Origin: JBGSMF01 sp964651475
GTDB taxonomy: Bacteria > Chloroflexota > Anaerolineae > Fen-1058
Assembly (NCBI GenBank): GCA_964651475.1
Contig: CAZYXV010000037.1
Location: 1 to 36,647, forward strand
Direction of reading: 5' to 3'
DNA: 36,647 nt
A program made the position numbers and the translations under genes. The notes beneath the pieces were generated by a model. The model had not been told where the DNA came from. It did not search any database and saw only the letters and a program-made list of their open reading frames with translations. Below, one piece after another: positions 24,186 through 32,140 of the stretch (its first letter is position 1; each line of letters starts with the position of its first letter).

Positions 24186-24219
24186 ACTGGCCTCTCAATC
24201 GAGAGGCCAGTATCGTTTT
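24186..24219. terminator. terminator between convergent genes
   Basis: ACTGGCCTCTC and GAGAGGCCAGT form an 11-bp stem around AATC, followed by ATCGTTTT. It ends the FG-GAP lipoprotein mRNA and can also serve the opposite strand. Confidence 0.75.
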
Positions 24220-24240
24220 GCGTAATGCCGGCTTGATCTT

Positions 24241-24771
24241 TTACCAGTTCCACCGCCCGCCGCGCATCCCGCCAGAGCGCATGCTGGCGCCGGGAGTGTT
24301 ACCCATCGGGCACTGCCCGCCGCGGCCCATCCCGCCGGGCTGCCAGGCGGCGTTGACGTGCTGCTCGACGTTCGCCTTCATCGTCGCCAGCATCGTATCG
24401 GCCAGGTCCTGCGTCAGGCGCCCATCCGTCACCGCCTGATCGAGTACCGCCTTGCGATTGGCCACGAAAGCATTGACCAGGTCTTGCGCCGTCTTGTCGT
24501 TGGCCTCCGCCACCTCCGCAAAGGTCTGGCCACTTTGCAGCGCGGTAATGACGTCCGCTTCGTCCAGTCCTGTCACCTGCGCGGTGATGTCTATCAGCGA
24601 GTGGCCGCTCGCGCCAAAGCGAAAGCCCATCCCGTGGCCGCCGCCCCTGTAGCCTTGCCCATATTGCGGTGTGGCCGGCGGCTGGGGCCCCTGCGCAAAA
24701 GCCGTTACCGTCACGGCCGCCACAGCGACCAGCGCCACGATCAATCCAGTTACCAACAGTTTCTTGTTCAT
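24241..24771 (-). CDS. small exported protein, possibly DUF2680-like
   Basis: This 176-aa protein has a signal peptide (MNKKLLVTGL, hydrophobic core, likely cut after AFA at residue 26). A Gly-rich stretch is followed by a helical middle (about 60-145) and a Gly/Arg/Met-rich tail. The helix AVTDGRLTQDLADTMLATMK recalls DUF2680 proteins, but the match is weak. The ATG at 24771 is preferred: GGAGG lies five bases upstream, while the adjacent ATG at 24774 has only two. It converges on the FG-GAP gene and diverges from the large regulator gene. Function is unknown. Confidence 0.75.
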   Translation of the reverse strand: MNKKLLVTGLIVALVAVAAVTVTAFAQGPQPPATPQYGQGYRGGGHGMGFRFGASGHSLIDITAQVTGLDEADVITALQSGQTFAEVAEANDKTAQDLVNAFVANRKAVLDQAVTDGRLTQDLADTMLATMKANVEQHVNAAWQPGGMGRGGQCPMGNTPGASMRSGGMRGGRWNW

Positions 24772-24892
24772 CATAACCTCCAACAGTTTGAATTTGATTT
24801 TTGGGAGAGCGCGTTTGCTCTCACTTGTTGGTTACAGTGTACTAGAAAGTTGTGAAGAGTGTGTGAAGAAATGATGGACGATGTGTGAAAAC

Positions 24893-24906
24893 GGCGCTAA
24901 AGCGCC
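24893..24906. repeat. GGCGCT-AA-AGCGCC hairpin repeat
   Basis: A perfect 6-bp stem is followed by TACTACGAACC. This combination is familiar as a dispersed intergenic repeat. Confidence 0.4.
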
Positions 24907-24957
24907 TACTACGAACCAGATCAATGCCCTTTTTGACATCCTGTAAAGTGGACATAT

Positions 24958-25027
24958 AATCATAATCGTAATCATAATCATAATCATAATCATAATCATA
25001 ATCATAATCATAATCATAATCGTAATC
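24958..25027. repeat. (AATCAT)11 tandem hexanucleotide repeat
   Basis: Eleven units run from 24958 to 25023, followed by a partial AATC. Units 2 and 11 read AATCGT; the others are identical. The array ends 86 bp before the regulator start codon. Slippage could alter promoter spacing. Confidence 0.85.
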
Positions 25028-25046
25028 ACCTTGCTAGCCTCTTTAT

Positions 25047-25078
25047 CCCTTGCGAAGGTTTCCGAATCTTCGCAAGGG
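25047..25078. promoter_or_regulatory. 11-bp inverted repeat before regulator gene
   Basis: CCCTTGCGAAG and CTTCGCAAGGG are perfect arms around a 10-base centre, just before a TATAAA (25081-25086). It could be an operator or a leader hairpin. Confidence 0.5.
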
Positions 25079-25113
25079 TTTATAAAGACGCCAGAAAGTG
25101 TGCCATATCGCCT

Positions 25114-28100
25114 ATGCTTCAAATTTGGCTTTTGGGCGAATTTCACCTTGTCTACACCCAGGCTGCCGGTCCAGGCCAGATTACGCCCCTCAACACCCCG
25201 CGGCTTCAATCCCTGTTGGCTTACCTCATCCTTCACCGCAACGCGCCGCAGCCCCGGCGGCAAATCGCCTTTGCCTTGTGGCCCGACCTGCCCGAATCCC
25301 GCGCCCGCGCCAACTTGCGCAAGCTGTTCCACCAGTTGCAGCAAGCCTTGCCCAATGCCCCTCACTTTCTTTCATCTGATACACAGACCCTGCAGTGGTG
25401 GCCAGATGCGCCCTTTTGGTCGGACGTGGCCGAGTTTGAAACCGCCGTCGCGCGGGCGGCCTCGCCGGAGGAACTGCGGCAGGCAACCGAGCTTTACGGC
25501 GGCGATCTGTTGCCGAGTTGCTACGAAGATTGGATCATTCCAGAGCGCGAACGCCTCAGGCAGAAATACACCGAGGCGATGGAACGCCTGGCGCAGTGGG
25601 CGGAGGACGAGCGCGACTATCGCGCCGCCATCCATTACGCGCGTTGCTTGCTGCAGCTCGACCCGCTGCGCGAAGAAATCCACCGCGCGCTGATCCGCCT
25701 GCACGCCCTGAATGGCGACCGGGCGGCGGCGCTGCGCGCCTATCACGCCTGCGTGACCGTGCTGCAGCGCGAGTTGGGCGTGGAGCCAGCCCCCGCCACG
25801 CGCGAGATGTACGAGCGCCTGTTCAACGAAGCGCTTGCAAGCGAGGCCGCCGCCGCGCCCACCGCCGTGACTTTTCCCCTCGTGGGGCGCGCGCGTGAAT
25901 GGGACCAGTTGCTTGCGGCGTGGCGCGCGGCCGCTGCGGGGCGCCCCCACCTGGCGCTGTTGACGGGCGAGGCTGGCATCGGCAAGACCCGGCTGGCCGA
26001 AGAGTTGGTGGCCTGGCTCAACCGCCAGGGCATCGCGGCGGCGGCGGCGCATTGCTATTTCGCCGAGGGCGCATTGCCTTATGCGCCGGTGGTGGCCTGG
26101 CTGCGCGCGCGCCCGCTGCCCAAGTTGGAACCCGTCTGGTTGAGCGAGCTGGCCCGGCTATTGCCCGAGTTGGCTACTCGCTACCCCGACCTGCCCGCGC
26201 CTGGCCCGCTCACCGAGGCCTGGCAGCGGCAGCGCCTGCACGAGGCATTGGCTCGCGCGGCGCTCGGCGGCGGCGCGCCCCTCTTGCTGCTCATCGAAGA
26301 CTTGCAATGGTGCGGGCGCGACACGCTCGAGTGGCTGCGCTACCTGCTGCGTTTTGACGCGCGGGCCAGGCTGCTTGTTCTGGGTACCTATCGTTCAGAA
26401 GACGCCCTATCCAATCATCCCCTGACCGAATTGCTGGCCGCGCTGCGCCGCGACCGGCAACTGGCTGAAATTTCTCTCGGCCCGCTCGACGCCGGCAGCG
26501 CCGCCCAACTGGCCGCCTGCGCGGCGGGGCAAGCCCTGGACGCCGAGACTGCAGCCTGCCTCTACCAGGAAACAGAAGGCAATCCCCTCTTTATTGTAGA
26601 AATGGCGCGCGCTGGCCTGGCCGGCGAGCCGTGCGCCGATCCCCGCTCCCTGCCATCCCAGGTGCAGGCTGTCCTCTCGGCGCGGCTGGCGCAGCTTTCG
26701 CCCCTCGCCGCTGACCTGGTGGGGGCAGCGGCCACCATTGGGCGCGAGTTTACGTTTGATACACTCAAGCTCGCCAGCGGCCTGGACGAAGAGACGCTCG
26801 TGCGGGGGCTGGACGAGTTATGGCAGCGGCGCATTGTGCGCGAGCGCGGCGAAAGCGCGTATGACTTTGGGCACGGCAAGCTACGCGAGGCCGCTTATGC
26901 CGGCTTGAGCGCGGCGCGCAAACGCCTGCTCCATCGCCGCGTGGCCGAGGCGCTAGAGGCCGCCCCTGCTAGCGACCTTGAAAGCATCAGCGCCAGCATC
27001 GCCGCGCATTACGAGCGGGCTAACCTGCCAGAGCGCGCCATCCCGTGTTATCGCCGCGCTGCCCAGGCCGCCCGGCGCGTATACGCCAACGAAAAAGCCC
27101 TCGCGTTTCTGACCCGCGCGCTCGAGCTGACTCCCCTGGCAGACTGGATCGAACGTTATGAGCTTTTGCTGGCGCGCGCGCAGGTGTACGATTTGATGGG
27201 CGAGCGCCAGGCTCAATCGGTTGACCTGGACACAATGATCCAGTTGGCGCAGGCAAAGAGTGACCTGCCGCGCCTGGCACAAGCCAGGCGGCAACAAGCC
27301 TGGATGTTTATTCAGACCAGCCGCTTTGACCAGGCCGAGCAGAGCGCGCAGGAGACATTGGCGCTGGCCCAACAATTGGACGATCCAGGCGGCCAGGCTG
27401 CCGCGCTGACAGCCTGGGGCACGGCCGCCTATCTGCGGGGCGATGCGCCGCGGGCGGCTCTTCATTTGCAGAAGGCTATTCAACTTGCCCAGGCCGCAGG
27501 CGATGTCCAGAGCGAAGCGGAAGCCCGCGAGGCGATGGTCAACATCCAGGCCAAAACGGGAGAGCACATTGCCGCCCGCGCCCAGGTCGAGGCGACGTTG
27601 CTCTTGCGCCAACAAGCCAATGACCTGTCGGGCTATGCCCAACAACTTGGGAGGCTGGCCGCGCTGCTGAACATTCAGGGGGAGGTGGCCGCCGCGATGG
27701 ATGCCTGCCGCCAGGCGGTAGAGATTTGCCGCGCGATCGGCTACCGTTATGGCGAGGCTTATGCGCTGTTGACATGGAGTAAGGCGCTGGTCCAGCAGGG
27801 GCAAATTGGCCAGGCGGTTGAACGGTTTACCCAAACCATCGCGATTTGCGACGTGATTCAAGAACAGCGTTTTGGCGCCAGGGCCCGCGCCGAGTTGGCC
27901 GGCATTTACACCCGCTACATTGGCCATTACAGCGCGGCCATCCGGGCTGCCAAAGCGGGGTTGTCTCTTTGCCGCCAGACAGGCAACCACGAGCAGGGAG
28001 ACTATTGCCTGGCGCAGTTGGGCCATGCCTGGCTGCACAGGGGAAAGCCTGAAAAAGCGCGCGCTTGCCTCGACGCGGCGCTGGCCGGGCAACAAGCTGC

Positions 28101-28572
28101 CGGCGACCGGTGGGGCGAACAAGTGACCCGTGAATTGCTCGCCGAGCTGGAGCTGGCTCAAGGTCATCCTCAAGCTGCAATCGAACACCTCGAAATTGCC
28201 GAAACCATCTGCCGGCAAACTGGCCTGGATAGCCGCCTTTCCAATGTACTGGTTGGCCGAGGGCAAACGCTCCTGGCGTTGGAGCGCCCTGTCGAGGCGC
28301 TGGCGGCGATAGACAAAGCGGCGGCTCTGCTGACAGCAGGCTCCGGTCAAACGTATCTTGTCCACTTTTGGCGCGCGCTGGCATTACGTGCGTCGAACCG
28401 AACCGAGCTGGCCCGCGCTGCACTGGAACAGGCTTACGAGATATTGTCCGAGATGCTCGCCACCCTCTCCCCGGGCCAAAGGCAAATGAGCCTGGAACGC
28501 GTGCCGGAGCACCGCGCCATCCTGGCGGCATGGCAAGCCGAAAGACCACAAGCTTGTTCCGCCTGTCTTTGA
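25114..28572 (+). CDS. SARP/BTAD-ATPase-TPR transcriptional regulator
   Basis: This 1152-aa protein is a large cytoplasmic regulator. Residues 1-95 form a winged-helix-like domain and about 100-240 a BTAD helical domain (PLREEIHRALIRLHALNGDR, ELGVEPAPATREMY), the SARP/AfsR arrangement. An AAA/STAND-type ATPase follows, with Walker A GEAGIGKTR (285-293) and Walker B LLLLIEDLQW (390-399). The last 500 residues are TPR repeats that usually sense partners or signals. Regulators of this type activate target genes after ATP and ligand binding. The start ATG 25114 has no clear ribosome site. The 75-aa gene and two surface protein genes follow on the same strand, so these are the likely targets (inference). 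Confidence 0.92.
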   Translation: MLQIWLLGEFHLVYTQAAGPGQITPLNTPRLQSLLAYLILHRNAPQPRRQIAFALWPDLPESRARANLRKLFHQLQQALPNAPHFLSSDTQTLQWWPDAPFWSDVAEFETAVARAASPEELRQATELYGGDLLPSCYEDWIIPERERLRQKYTEAMERLAQWAEDERDYRAAIHYARCLLQLDPLREEIHRALIRLHALNGDRAAALRAYHACVTVLQRELGVEPAPATREMYERLFNEALASEAAAAPTAVTFPLVGRAREWDQLLAAWRAAAAGRPHLALLTGEAGIGKTRLAEELVAWLNRQGIAAAAAHCYFAEGALPYAPVVAWLRARPLPKLEPVWLSELARLLPELATRYPDLPAPGPLTEAWQRQRLHEALARAALGGGAPLLLLIEDLQWCGRDTLEWLRYLLRFDARARLLVLGTYRSEDALSNHPLTELLAALRRDRQLAEISLGPLDAGSAAQLAACAAGQALDAETAACLYQETEGNPLFIVEMARAGLAGEPCADPRSLPSQVQAVLSARLAQLSPLAADLVGAAATIGREFTFDTLKLASGLDEETLVRGLDELWQRRIVRERGESAYDFGHGKLREAAYAGLSAARKRLLHRRVAEALEAAPASDLESISASIAAHYERANLPERAIPCYRRAAQAARRVYANEKALAFLTRALELTPLADWIERYELLLARAQVYDLMGERQAQSVDLDTMIQLAQAKSDLPRLAQARRQQAWMFIQTSRFDQAEQSAQETLALAQQLDDPGGQAAALTAWGTAAYLRGDAPRAALHLQKAIQLAQAAGDVQSEAEAREAMVNIQAKTGEHIAARAQVEATLLLRQQANDLSGYAQQLGRLAALLNIQGEVAAAMDACRQAVEICRAIGYRYGEAYALLTWSKALVQQGQIGQAVERFTQTIAICDVIQEQRFGARARAELAGIYTRYIGHYSAAIRAAKAGLSLCRQTGNHEQGDYCLAQLGHAWLHRGKPEKARACLDAALAGQQAAGDRWGEQVTRELLAELELAQGHPQAAIEHLEIAETICRQTGLDSRLSNVLVGRGQTLLALERPVEALAAIDKAAALLTAGSGQTYLVHFWRALALRASNRTELARAALEQAYEILSEMLATLSPGQRQMSLERVPEHRAILAAWQAERPQACSACL

Positions 28573-28644
28573 AGCAACGCTTAAGCAACGCTCCTTGTGC
28601 TACACTGTCGCCATATAGTGGGACAATCGTCTTTTGGAGCAAAT

Positions 28645-28872
28645 ATGCCTACCCCAGCGCCAATTCAAGATGCCAAGTTGGCACAATCACTGTTATTCAC
28701 CGTGCGCGTGTGGCTAGAAGACCTGGGCGAAGGCCGAACCGAGTGGCGCGGCAAGGTGCAACATACACTCAGCGGCGAAGCGCGTTACTTTCGTGATTGG
28801 TCAACGCTGATTGCCCACATACAAGAAATGCTCGGCGGCGATCCCCAGGCGGCTCAGGATCAAAAGAGTTAG
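28645..28872 (+). CDS. 75-aa conserved-looking protein of unknown function
   Basis: This short protein has no signal peptide or membrane segment. The middle is dense in aromatic and charged residues: FTVRVWLEDLGEGRTEWRGKVQH, split here as FTVRVWLEDL and RTEWRGKVQH, then SGEARYFRDW and LIAHIQEML. Such a pattern looks like a small folded beta-rich domain with a C-terminal helix. The start ATG 28645 has GGAG about eight bases upstream; an earlier start (28597) does not. Its stop codon overlaps the AGGAGG ribosome site of the 1063-aa surface protein, nine bases before that gene. It is 72 bp after the regulator. No named family was recognised. A regulatory or partner role is possible but not shown. 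Confidence 0.75.
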   Translation: MPTPAPIQDAKLAQSLLFTVRVWLEDLGEGRTEWRGKVQHTLSGEARYFRDWSTLIAHIQEMLGGDPQAAQDQKS

Positions 28873-28881
28873 GAGGCAAAC

Positions 28882-31800
28882 ATGAAGCCCAAATCAGCCC
28901 TTATAAAGCTATGTCTCGGCCTGATTGTACTTGTCTCGGCGGTTCTCGCAGGATTATCGTGGGGGGAATCGGCGCTGGCCAAGGCGCCGGCTGCTCCGTC
29001 TTTTGCCACGATTCCCGTCGCCACGACGATCCACGCCGCCATTGACGCCGCTCACGCGGGCGATAGTGTGAGCATCCCGGGCAGGCTTTGTTTAGCCGGA
29101 ATCACGGGACAGGTGACGGCAGCCCGCGATGGCTCGCCTATAGCAGATGTAGGTGTTACTCTCTACTCGGACCAGAGCGGCACTTTTGCGGATTACGCCT
29201 ACACGGACGCCACCGGCCACTACACCTTTGCCGATGAGGACCCCGGCGCCTACTATATCGAATTTGATCCGGGCTATGGCTCCGAGTTTGTGGGCGAGTT
29301 TTACGACAACAAGCCTGACCTGGCCAGCGCCGACCCGGTGACGGTGACGCAGGACCAGGTGATGATAGCCAATGCTGCGCTCGATGCTAATGGAATAATC
29401 ACGGGTCACGTGACCTCAGCGGTTGACGGCTCGCCGGTAGCGGATGTAGGCGTTACCCTCTACTCGGACCAGAGCGGCACTTTTGCGGATTATACCAACA
29501 CGGACGACACTGGCCAGTACACCTTTACCGATATAACCCCTGGCGTCTACTATCTCGAGTTTTATCCAGGTTATGGATCGGGGTTTATAGGCGAGTTTTA
29601 CGACGACCAGCCCAGCCTGGCCAGCGCCGACCCGGTGACGGCAACAATCGGCCAGGTGACGACGGCCGACGCCGTGCTCGATGCTTACGGCGCAATCACC
29701 GGCCACGTCACCGCGGCGGTTAACGGCGCGCCGCTGGCGGATATCGCGGTCGAAGCGTACACCAGCACTGCCCCCAGTTCATTTTATGTGACCAGCGCCC
29801 AGACAGATGCTTCGGGGGTGTACACGCTATCCCATCTCGATCCCGATACTTATTATCTACACTTTGATCCGCCAAGCGGATCCGATTACGCGGGCGAGTA
29901 TTATGATGACCAGCCCACCCTGGCCCACGCCGACCCGGTGAATGTGGCGCTCAACACGGCGCAGACGATTGATGCGGCGCTCGGCCAGGCGGGCCGGCTG
30001 GTCGGCGTGGTGACTGCCGCCGACACGCACTTGCCGCTGGCGGACGTGGGCGTTACGCTGTGGACTCTGAATGACTGCGGCCTGTGTGTCGTGTACGTTG
30101 GATCACAGACGACAAACGCTTCGGGATGGTACACCTTTACGGGCTTGTCATCTGGCGTGGTTTATGTAGAATATTACCCCGCCTCCGACGGCGCTTCCAA
30201 TGAATATCTGCGTGAGTATTACCATAACCAGCAGTTCGGGTGCGGCGACGCCGTCACTGTCACATTGGGAACAGCGACGCAGGTGGACGAAGATCTGGAG
30301 CGCGGCGGCCAGATCACTGGCCGGATCACTGCAGCTGACGGCGGCGCGGGCCTGGCCGAAGTTGATGTGGTTCTGGATGGGCTTGGGCTTGATACAACGA
30401 CAGACGCGAGCGGTTACTATACAATCACGGCTGTGCGCACCGGCGATCACACGCTTCTGTTCGCGCCAGACAAGTATGGGGTCTCGGCGGCCTATGCCTG
30501 GCAATATTACGACAGTCGCAATCGTGAAAGCCAGGCCGACCCAATCCACGTGACAGCGCCCGAGGTCAAGACAATCAACCAGACGCTGACTCGCGGCGGC
30601 TGGATCACCGGCAAGGTGAGCGCGGGCGATACCGGCGAGGGACTGGGTAGCTATTTTATCGCGGTATACGACGAGGACCATAACTATATATCCGACGTTG
30701 ACGCCTACGGCAGCACAGATGCCTCGGGTGTGTATACCACCGGGGCGTTGCCGCCCGGCGCCTATTTCATCGAGTTCCAAAGCTTGAGTTATTATTCCCT
30801 AGAGTACCTGGACGAATACTATAACGGCAAGTTTAGCCTGTTGACTGACGTACAAGACCTGACCGCCGCCGACCTCATCAGCGTGACCAGTGGAAGCCCA
30901 ACGACCATCAACGTAGCGCTCACGCGCGGCGGGCACATCTCGGGCCAGTTGACAGCGGCAGACACCGGTCTGCCGCTGGATAATATGCTTGTACGGGTCT
31001 ATCGCGCCAGCGACGGCGAGCAACTCTATGATGTATCCGGCTCGACGGACGTGACGGGCGTCTATACTACAAGCGCCCTTCCCTCAGGCAGTTACATCCT
31101 CAAGTTTGTCACTTTTGTGCTGATAGATGACTCACTGAACCCCTATGTCTCTGAACAGTTCTACCACACGGTGGGGAGCATGGCTCAGGCCTCCCCGGTG
31201 GCGGTGACGGCGCCCGATATCGCCACGGCCAACGACGTGATACAGATTGGCGGGCACATCTCGGGCAAGGTCGTCACAGCCGATACCGGGCAGCCAGTCC
31301 CCTATGTGGGCGTGTATGTATTGAGCGCAACGGACGCCGCGGCGCCGACCATCGCGTATACCGCAACTGCCCCGAATGGCGCCTACCTCACGCCGGGACT
31401 GTGGTCGGGTGATTACAAGGTGCGCTTTAAAAAGAGCACGAACTGCGGTGAAGAATCACAGTACTATTACCTGAAATCGGATTGGAACACGGCTGACCTG
31501 GTGCACGTGACGGCGCCCAACGTCACACCCAACATCACCGGGGTGATTGGACTGAGCGGCGGCGATTGGACACAGCCGGTGCAGGCGCCGGTGACGTCGG
31601 GCGGCGGCGGGACGCTGGTCTATACCGGGCGACACGGCACTGTTTACACAATCGAGGCGCCCCCTGGCGCCGTGACGGAAGACTTGGACCTGGTGCTCAC
31701 GCCCGTCCCCGCTCCAACCGAGTTGCCGCTGGGCGGCATGGGCTACGCCGGCGAGGTGTTTGACCTGGATCTCTATCGCAATGGGCAACCCGTGAGTGGG

Positions 31801-32073
31801 GTCAGCTTCCAAGAGGCCATTTCGGCGACGATCCACTATGTCAACGCCGACCTGGTAGGGCGCGACGAGAACACGTTCAAGCTGTATCGCTGGGTGACGG
31901 ACCAGTGGGAGATGGTGGGCGCGCAAGACAGCGAAAGCCAGACCCTGGATGTGGACGGCAATCTGCTCGCGGCGCGCCTGATGAGCCTGTCGCGCTTTAG
32001 CGGCCAGGCCGTGCTGATGGGAGGGGGTGACAACAAGGTCTATTTGCCCATCGTGCTGCGACAGTCCTCGTAA
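28882..32073 (+). CDS. secreted protein with eight Cna-B/carboxypeptidase-regulatory-like repeats
   Basis: This 1063-aa protein has a signal peptide (cut after ALA at about residue 33). Residues 40-70 hold TIHAAIDAAHAGDSVSIPG, which resembles the first turn of right-handed beta-helix proteins, but no beta-helix follows. Eight units of about 99 residues come next, each beginning ITGxVTAA or ISGxVxxAD and carrying DASGxYT and FxxGxY-type motifs. These are beta-sandwich repeats of the carboxypeptidase-regulatory/Cna-B kind. Units 1 and 2 are the closest pair. A Gly-rich linker and a ZU5-like region (about 910-1040) precede the C-terminal VYLPIVLR. A surface location is likely. AGGAGG upstream of the ATG overlaps the preceding stop codon. 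Confidence 0.88.
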   Translation: MKPKSALIKLCLGLIVLVSAVLAGLSWGESALAKAPAAPSFATIPVATTIHAAIDAAHAGDSVSIPGRLCLAGITGQVTAARDGSPIADVGVTLYSDQSGTFADYAYTDATGHYTFADEDPGAYYIEFDPGYGSEFVGEFYDNKPDLASADPVTVTQDQVMIANAALDANGIITGHVTSAVDGSPVADVGVTLYSDQSGTFADYTNTDDTGQYTFTDITPGVYYLEFYPGYGSGFIGEFYDDQPSLASADPVTATIGQVTTADAVLDAYGAITGHVTAAVNGAPLADIAVEAYTSTAPSSFYVTSAQTDASGVYTLSHLDPDTYYLHFDPPSGSDYAGEYYDDQPTLAHADPVNVALNTAQTIDAALGQAGRLVGVVTAADTHLPLADVGVTLWTLNDCGLCVVYVGSQTTNASGWYTFTGLSSGVVYVEYYPASDGASNEYLREYYHNQQFGCGDAVTVTLGTATQVDEDLERGGQITGRITAADGGAGLAEVDVVLDGLGLDTTTDASGYYTITAVRTGDHTLLFAPDKYGVSAAYAWQYYDSRNRESQADPIHVTAPEVKTINQTLTRGGWITGKVSAGDTGEGLGSYFIAVYDEDHNYISDVDAYGSTDASGVYTTGALPPGAYFIEFQSLSYYSLEYLDEYYNGKFSLLTDVQDLTAADLISVTSGSPTTINVALTRGGHISGQLTAADTGLPLDNMLVRVYRASDGEQLYDVSGSTDVTGVYTTSALPSGSYILKFVTFVLIDDSLNPYVSEQFYHTVGSMAQASPVAVTAPDIATANDVIQIGGHISGKVVTADTGQPVPYVGVYVLSATDAAAPTIAYTATAPNGAYLTPGLWSGDYKVRFKKSTNCGEESQYYYLKSDWNTADLVHVTAPNVTPNITGVIGLSGGDWTQPVQAPVTSGGGGTLVYTGRHGTVYTIEAPPGAVTEDLDLVLTPVPAPTELPLGGMGYAGEVFDLDLYRNGQPVSGVSFQEAISATIHYVNADLVGRDENTFKLYRWVTDQWEMVGAQDSESQTLDVDGNLLAARLMSLSRFSGQAVLMGGGDNKVYLPIVLRQSS

Positions 32074-32140
32074 GAGGGCGGCAGTCCTCGTTTATTTGTT
32101 CGTGGTGGTGAAGCAATAACTCAAAATAGGAGAAAAAAGC

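Larger units (their letters stand above)
24772..25113. other. intergenic region before the BTAD-ATPase regulator
   Basis: This 342-bp gap lies between divergent genes. It contains a hairpin repeat (24893-24906), an 11-unit hexanucleotide repeat (24958-25027), an inverted repeat (25047-25078), and TATAAA at 25081-25086 as a possible -10 box for the regulator. A minus-strand open frame across it encodes only the Ile-Met repeat and is not called. Confidence 0.6.

Noticed and set aside
24958..25027. CRISPR array
   Set aside because: Units are contiguous six-base copies with no spacers.
24832..25365. Minus-strand open frame of 177 codons with Ile-Met repeats
   Set aside because: The repeat simply translates the AATCAT tandem array; the upstream half lies antisense to the regulator gene and there is no ribosome site or family resemblance.
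26953..28365. Minus-strand open frame of 470 codons
   Set aside because: It is antisense to the TPR part of the regulator. Long antisense frames are expected in GC-rich DNA, and the plus-strand protein has clear domains.
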